Below, one piece after another: positions 58,353 to 64,000 of a stretch of DNA of 64,000 bases; within the stretch, counting starts at the first letter, position 1; each line of letters begins with the position of its first letter. This DNA is from Lucifuga dentata (Eukaryota > Chordata > Actinopteri > Ophidiiformes > Bythitidae): positions 21,835 to 85,834 of the forward strand of contig VXCM01002065.1 in the NCBI GenBank assembly GCA_014773175.1, given 5' to 3'. Under the pieces are notes generated by a model. It made no database searches. It saw only the letters and a program-made list of their open reading frames with translations, and had not been told where the DNA came from. Made by a program: the position numbers and the translations under genes.

Positions 58353-61124
58353 AGGACCACTGATGGACCGGACCTGAAGGTGGGCACGATGGTTATATTG
58401 TCTACTGGCAGCGGAAGGCTTTAGATTGAGTGTAAAAACTGTTTTTTATCTGAAACCTGGTCTGGTTTATTCTTTTCGATGTGAAAAGGTTTCCACAGTT
58501 ACCTTGTATTCAAGGTTAAATAACTTCTTATAAACCAGACAAGCACGACATGCTGACATTTTTGTTGCAAAAGCTGCTTTTTGTTTTTCAGCTGTGATAA
58601 AGAGTTAAGATTTCAAGAGTTAAGATATCATTTTATAGAGTGAAATGATCCTCTTTAGAAGAAAACCTTTTCAACTTGAATCAGTAACAGTTGTATGCAA
58701 AAGTTTGGGCGCCCCTGGGCAACTTACATATTTTGTTGATTTTTGAAGTGAAAAGAAGTAAACAGAACCCCAGCAGTAAAACAGACATTAAAAATAAGCC
58801 TTTCTTCCAATTTGGATGCGCTGTCGTTACTTTTTATTCCTTGAACTGAAAAAGTAGAAAAAATAAAACTAATTGTAGCATGTGCAAAAGTTTGGTTCAG
58901 ACACTAATTCTGCATTATTATTTACAGATACACAACGACCATGGATGAAATGTTCAGTTGTGGCTCCTGAAGGATGTTGATGAACACTGGGACCCGTCAG
59001 AATTAATGGACAATGTGGTGGGGATGGGATGGAAGTGTGTTTGTATGTGCTGTGTACGTACGTACGTGCGTGGGTGGGTGTGCGTGTGTGTGTAAGAGAA
59101 CAAAACAATAACAAAGGGGTGGAAGTACACCAGCACCCCATTTTTGTATTTATTGTGTACAACTATTTCAGAGGGAGTATCCCAGGAAAAAGAACGAGCA
59201 AGTTTGCCTGTTAACACAGAAGCAAATGATCTTTCTACTAAAGATGTAAGAAGAATAAGAACAATTCAATTTGAAGGCAGAGTCACTACGTATGAACTTT
59301 ATTTTTTATGTCGTTTTTTTTTTTTGGTTTTTTTTCCCCCAGTGTTTTGGGACAGTTGGCTTGTTGGTTGCTGGTTGTAATTTCTAAATTACTGTCGTTC
59401 ACACAGAGGAATAAACGGCACATTCAGGATTCACTCATCCACCAGGAACATGGCACAACGTTTTCCTTCATTTGAATTGAACATTAACATGGTCATATGC
59501 GTAAAATTGTATTACCCTCTGACCTTCTAAAAAGTATAATGAAAATCCGGTTGTGTAATTTTGGAAATAAATGGGTGGTGAAAATGTTTTGTTTAATGAC
59601 AGTTTGGACTTTTCTGTGTTGCTCCTGCGTTGGTGTCAGTCACCTTCAAACAGAACCTTGTGTCTCAGTGTTCTACTTCTTCTGTTCATATTAACTACAT
59701 TCTCCTGTCAGGTTTTGCTAAACAGCTTTGGCAATAATGTCTCCGTTAATTTGAGTAAATCCAGGAGAGCATTCATTTCGGAAACCCAATGATTTTTTTT
59801 TTTTTTTTTTNTTTTTTTTTTTTTTTTTAGTTAAAAATGCAATCACACTCTCTGCTTTCAGTAATTTCAGAGCTGGGTTGAATGTTGAGTGTTAAAAGGC
59901 ATTGTCGCAAAGTCAGGACTGAAATTTTTAACGTTATCTGACAGAAAAGATGAACCCTGTTTTGGTTTTCAGATGTTTGCTGCCACGCAAAAACCTCACT
60001 AACATGTTTTCGCTGTCCTTTTAAAAGAAACCCTGTTTAAATAAATTGAGCAAATGTATTTAATGTGAGCCACTGTCAACTGGTTTGTACGTGAAAAAGA
60101 TAAATGACACCTAACAATGTAGTTTTTTTTTTTTTTGATAGCTTCCTTTCATCTTTTTAAAGGAGCATTTTAATTTCTCAGTAAAAGCCATCTTTTGTCT
60201 GGAACTGGCCGAGACCTACATTTTTTTCTGTGTAGCTCTGTGTTGGAGCAGATCAATTAAATAGCTCTGACACAAGATGGATTACTTTATCTATCCATAC
60301 ATCCATCCATCCATCCATCCATAGGAGTAAAGAATTCTCAAACATATTGACATATACTTACTTCCATAGCCACAGGTTCAGCATTTTAAATAAATTAGTA
60401 AAAAAAAAAAAAAAAGNAAAAAAAAAAAAAAAAGGTGAAACGTAAAGCCAAGGTCTGGGAGAAAATCCAGCTGTATCATTTTATTATAAATTGGAGCGTT
60501 TAACAGTAATTACTTTGACTTTGAGACATAATTGTACAAAAATACACAAATGCAGACACGGTATAGTTCTCTACATATTCTCTGGGAAGGAAAACATGAT
60601 GGTCAATATAATTTCTCTGGACAATATTTGTGCTGCAACAACAGTTGTGCCGTCATTCTTTATTCAAAATAGGAATTACTGCTATCACCATAATTTTTGA
60701 TTTAAAAAAACAAGAATGCTTAAATCTGATGTGAACTGAAAATTCAGAGGCCATGAAAAGACAAACTGACTCTGTAGGTTTGGATATTCTGCTGATTGTG
60801 ATGGATTTTGAATGAAAAGTTGTGCTCTAAATTTTGGTAAAGTACAGAAGTTTTGCTGTGTTAAACAGTAATGTTAAAGATGCATACATTTCATACATTT
60901 ATGAGAGTACATAAATTATGTTTGATACTGAACAATCTTAAGCTTGGGCCTGTCTTTAAGAACATGAACAAATATACAGCCAAGAAATACTGTAATTTGA
61001 AAAATGTATATTAGAAAGAGCTGATTTGGAATTGGTGACCTTTGATCTCTGGGGCCAGAAGACAGTCACTGATCCTAAATCAGCGTTTTTAACCACGCAG
61101 GTTCAGATGAACCGGAGTTGAACC
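58353..61124. other. znf706 and bmp8 3' regions, tail to tail
   Basis: No coding sequence. A znf706 poly(A) signal candidate is AATAAA at 59410-59415. For bmp8 on the minus strand, TTTATT at 60659-60664 is a candidate. The stretch 58689-58895 starts and ends with tgcaaaagtttgg, the mark of a MITE-like repeat common in fish. Two homopolymer joins (N at 59811 and 60417) and a (CATC) microsatellite near 60300-60321 are also present. Confidence 0.5.
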
Positions 61125-63378
61125 TCATAGACATCCGCAGGTCTTGACCACCATGTTGCGGTGTTTTTTGAGGATGACGTTATTGTTGTCATCGTAGAAG
61201 AGCACGGAGATTGGGCTGAGCTTGGTGGGAGCGCAGCACGCCTTGGGAACCTCATCAGGCTTCAGGAGGTGAACCTGCCGAAGCACAAAGGATCATCATT
61301 ACTCTGTTATCCAGTCACTAAATACTGCTTAACTAATAAGATACTAGTCAGAAATACAAGATACTAAGTCATAAATATGACAGCAGAAACAGGCTTCCAT
61401 ACTGCATTATAGGAGATAATAAGTAAAGAAAACAATATCACAGTGTTGCAAAAAATTAATCTTGGAAAATATTTGTCTTATATGCATTCAGTTTTTACCT
61501 GTTTGATTGTTGGGGGGAGAACATTCAAGTTTGGTGCAGATCAGAAATTTTCAAAATGATTTCTTAATACTGCAAGACAGTCATCAGGGCATTTTTCATT
61601 ATTTTTGTCAACTTCCTCAAAAGTAATACCACAATCTCAGTGGCATATTATTCCATGATAGATCATCAGTAGCTGCAGTTTGTGATCTCAGTAATGATCC
61701 AGATCAACTAAAAACATTTGCTTGGACAGATAGAACTTAATGGAAATGCTGCAGAGTAACAAATATGGCAGAAATGTGTCGCTTAGATGCTGATTTAGTA
61801 ACAAGCTGTTACCTTTAATAGCTACAGATGCAGGAAAATGTTTATTATAGTCATTTCTTCTTCATATTATTAGAACAAGACTAATTTAGTCTCACCATGT
61901 TTTGGCCTTGGCAGAGGGATGAGCTCTAATAATTACTTATGAAAAATGAGGATACATAAATCAACAGATTAGTGTGAGTGTGTGTGTGTGGGGGGGNGTG
62001 CTTTTATCTCTTCTAAGAGCAAATCTAATGACAAGTGAGTTCAGGGTGATGTGTGTCCCACGCGTGTCACGCATGTCAGACGTGTGGTTGTAATACTGAC
62101 CACCTGCTGGATGAGGGCATGGTTAGTAGCGTTCATGCAGGAGCCCAACGGGTAGAAACACTCGCCATCACAGTAGTAAGCGGAGTATCCTGTGGGGGCC
62201 AAAACCCAGTCCTGAGCAGCAGAGCACAGATCCAGATTAGAACCGCAGAAACCAAAATAACATCACTTTTTATTTCACACTGACACATTATGTTTAGCTT
62301 TGTAGAAATTTTTTTTTTAACTTTGACTGATAACTTGATTAAAGGTTAATTAAAAGGTAACCTGCAATTAAATATTACTATTACCCTCTTCACCCAGAAT
62401 TCCAGTGTTCAAAAGATTAGGTCTTATAAATTGAAGATTACATTTTGTAATAAAAATTACATTTGAGATTTACCTTTAGAACTTAACAAATTATAGTTTT
62501 AGTGGACAGAAAAAGTCTACAAAACCCTTCATGAAAAATATTTTTGATGTAACACCTGATATACAACAAATCATTTCAGTCTTTTTTTCCCCACATCATT
62601 AATTAAAGATGAAAAAAAGGCAGCAGATATGTCTTGATTATTCAGACTTTTCTCTCCACCGTTACATTTAACAGCACGAAAGTGAAAAGTGTTTTACATT
62701 AGGAGAAAACAATATAAAGACGCGTAGACATTACTAACTTCATAAATATTAAATATGTGCATTTATAGTGTCAAGAAAGATGGAAAATAAATTCTAGATT
62801 AAAGGTCAAAAGTGTGAATGCAGCTTTAATGTAGGTCTGTTTGGGTTTTTGGTTCAGTAAGCAGATCTGTAGGTCTGAACTGATCGTGATAGTAGTGATA
62901 ATAGTGTGTTACAGCAGGAATATTTGTTCCTGTTAATAAAGCTCTGGAGCAGCATTTTTATTAATGAGAGTCCAGATTTCCCAAAAGCATTTAGCAAGCA
63001 TTTCACTCTTAAGGAATAAACATTTAATTTTAAGCTTGAATGTTTTTTAGAAGTGAAAATTTCCTCCATCAAATTAAACCCAAAGTCTCAATACCATCTA
63101 TTTACAAAAGACTGAAGATGACGGTGTAGAAAACACAATATTTTTCATCTATCTAATAATCTCTCTGAAACTAGAAATAGTTCTAGAAATAGATATGAAT
63201 AAAGGAGTTTAATGGACCTGCAGCCTCACTAATAAAAAAAAATACACTTGATCAATCACTTTGATGAAAGCAGCTGAGTGAAGTTCAGCTCACATTACCT
63301 TCCACCCCAGATCACTGAAGCTGACATACAGCTCATGCTTCTTACACGCCTGACGCCCGCTGTTAGCATGACTGTGAT
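61125..63378 (-). CDS. bmp8: Bone morphogenetic protein 8-like, mature domain (3' part of gene)
   Basis: Secreted TGF-beta superfamily ligand; the three last exons are 63378-63299, 62211-62101 and 61274-61125, read on the minus strand in matching phases. They encode most of the mature cystine-knot domain: [68 protein letters not shown] and [23 protein letters not shown], the extra Cys in SCMNATNHA and [11 protein letters not shown] favour BMP8 over BMP5/6/7. The last residue is Leu where relatives end in His. The signal peptide, prodomain and upstream exons lie past position 64000. Partial in this window, not broken. Confidence 0.9.
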
Positions 63379-63405
63379 CTGTGCATAAAAGAGACAGAAT
63401 CAGAT

Positions 63406-63986
63406 TTAAAAGGACTAAAAGGATTTTTCATGTTTGAGCCTAATATATTCAGTTTTCATACATGTTATGTTACTGACAATCATTTCCCAAAGGATAAAAC
63501 CGTATTTCAGCTTTCCTGATATTTTGCAAAATCTCTTAATTTTCAAAATCAAATATTCAAGTGATACATCCACCTTAAAAATCAATGTTTCGCCTGCAAA
63601 TAGTTTTGCAGCCTTATGAGGTCACAGTCATTTAAATTTCTCCATAAATGCAAGTCTTCTTTTGGGACTATATTCCCTGGTGGAGACATACATTCACTCC
63701 ACGCTCTTGCGCTTAAACGTTAAAATTACAAAATTTCAAAAAAAAAAAAAAACACTGAATACATGTCTTGTTCGCACCTATTCCAAAAACGTTTCAAGTA
63801 TCAACAAGTTGAGTTTAATAGCGTACCAGAATGAACTGAAACCAATGGTGGTCTGGAAGGTAGGAATAACATTTTTAACTCACTGTTCCAGTAGTATGCT
63901 TTGGGAAATGATTGTCAGTAACGTTACATGTATGAAAATTGAATATATTAGTCTCAAACATGCAAAATGGCGGTATGGTCCTTTAA
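63406..63986 (+). mobile_element. TTAA-bounded foldback element, copy 6 (bmp8 intron)
   Basis: The left end is altered (ttaaaaggactaaaaggatt) and then matches from catgtttgagcctaatat. The right end ggcggtatggtcctttaa is intact. It lies just upstream of the last visible bmp8 exon. Confidence 0.87.
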
Positions 63987-64000
63987 TATACAGAATCATT

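Overview
This window is vertebrate nuclear DNA, most likely from a ray-finned (teleost) fish. Genes are split by GT-AG introns, microsatellites and small transposon relics are abundant, and the proteins match vertebrate families with fish-style introns and a fish-type secreted C-type lectin. No gene looks bacterial or viral. Species cannot be read from the sequence.

Five protein-coding genes are supported. (1) cic (capicua, long isoform), plus strand, about 2.55-31.4 kb or up to 33 kb: a CCAAT-rich promoter, a non-coding first exon, and 21 coding exons (6544-30076). It encodes about 2,530 residues once assembly artefacts are discounted. (2) gsk3a (glycogen synthase kinase 3 alpha), plus strand, 36067-46693 coding, 11 exons, 437 residues, with a 3' UTR of about 4.4 kb. 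(3) A small secreted C-type lectin, plus strand, 53423-55363. (4) znf706, plus strand, 57733-58352, 76 residues. (5) The 3' part of a bmp8-like TGF-beta ligand, minus strand, 61125-63378; its upstream exons lie beyond the right edge.

Layout: 1-1.5 kb is microsatellite-rich; 1.59-2.6 kb is the cic promoter; 2.6-33 kb is cic; 33-35.9 kb is intergenic; 35.9-51.1 kb is gsk3a; 51.1-53 kb is intergenic with repeats; 53-55.4 kb is the lectin; 56.5-59.4 kb is znf706; and bmp8 is read back towards znf706, tail to tail. The genes do not form a pathway unit. CIC is a nuclear HMG-box repressor downstream of RTK/MAPK signalling, GSK3A a cytoplasmic kinase in insulin and Wnt signalling, and BMP8 a secreted ligand.

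The main unexplained structure is a family of about 550-615 bp foldback elements bounded by TTAA. Six copies occur, in both orientations: four inside gsk3a, one in a cic intron and one at the right edge next to bmp8. At least two other foldback elements are present. I found no previously undescribed multi-gene system.

The assembly carries 19 single-N joins. Six are flanked by exact 61-67 bp duplications, two of them touching cic exons, and one N breaks the cic reading frame. These look like unmerged contig ends, not biology.
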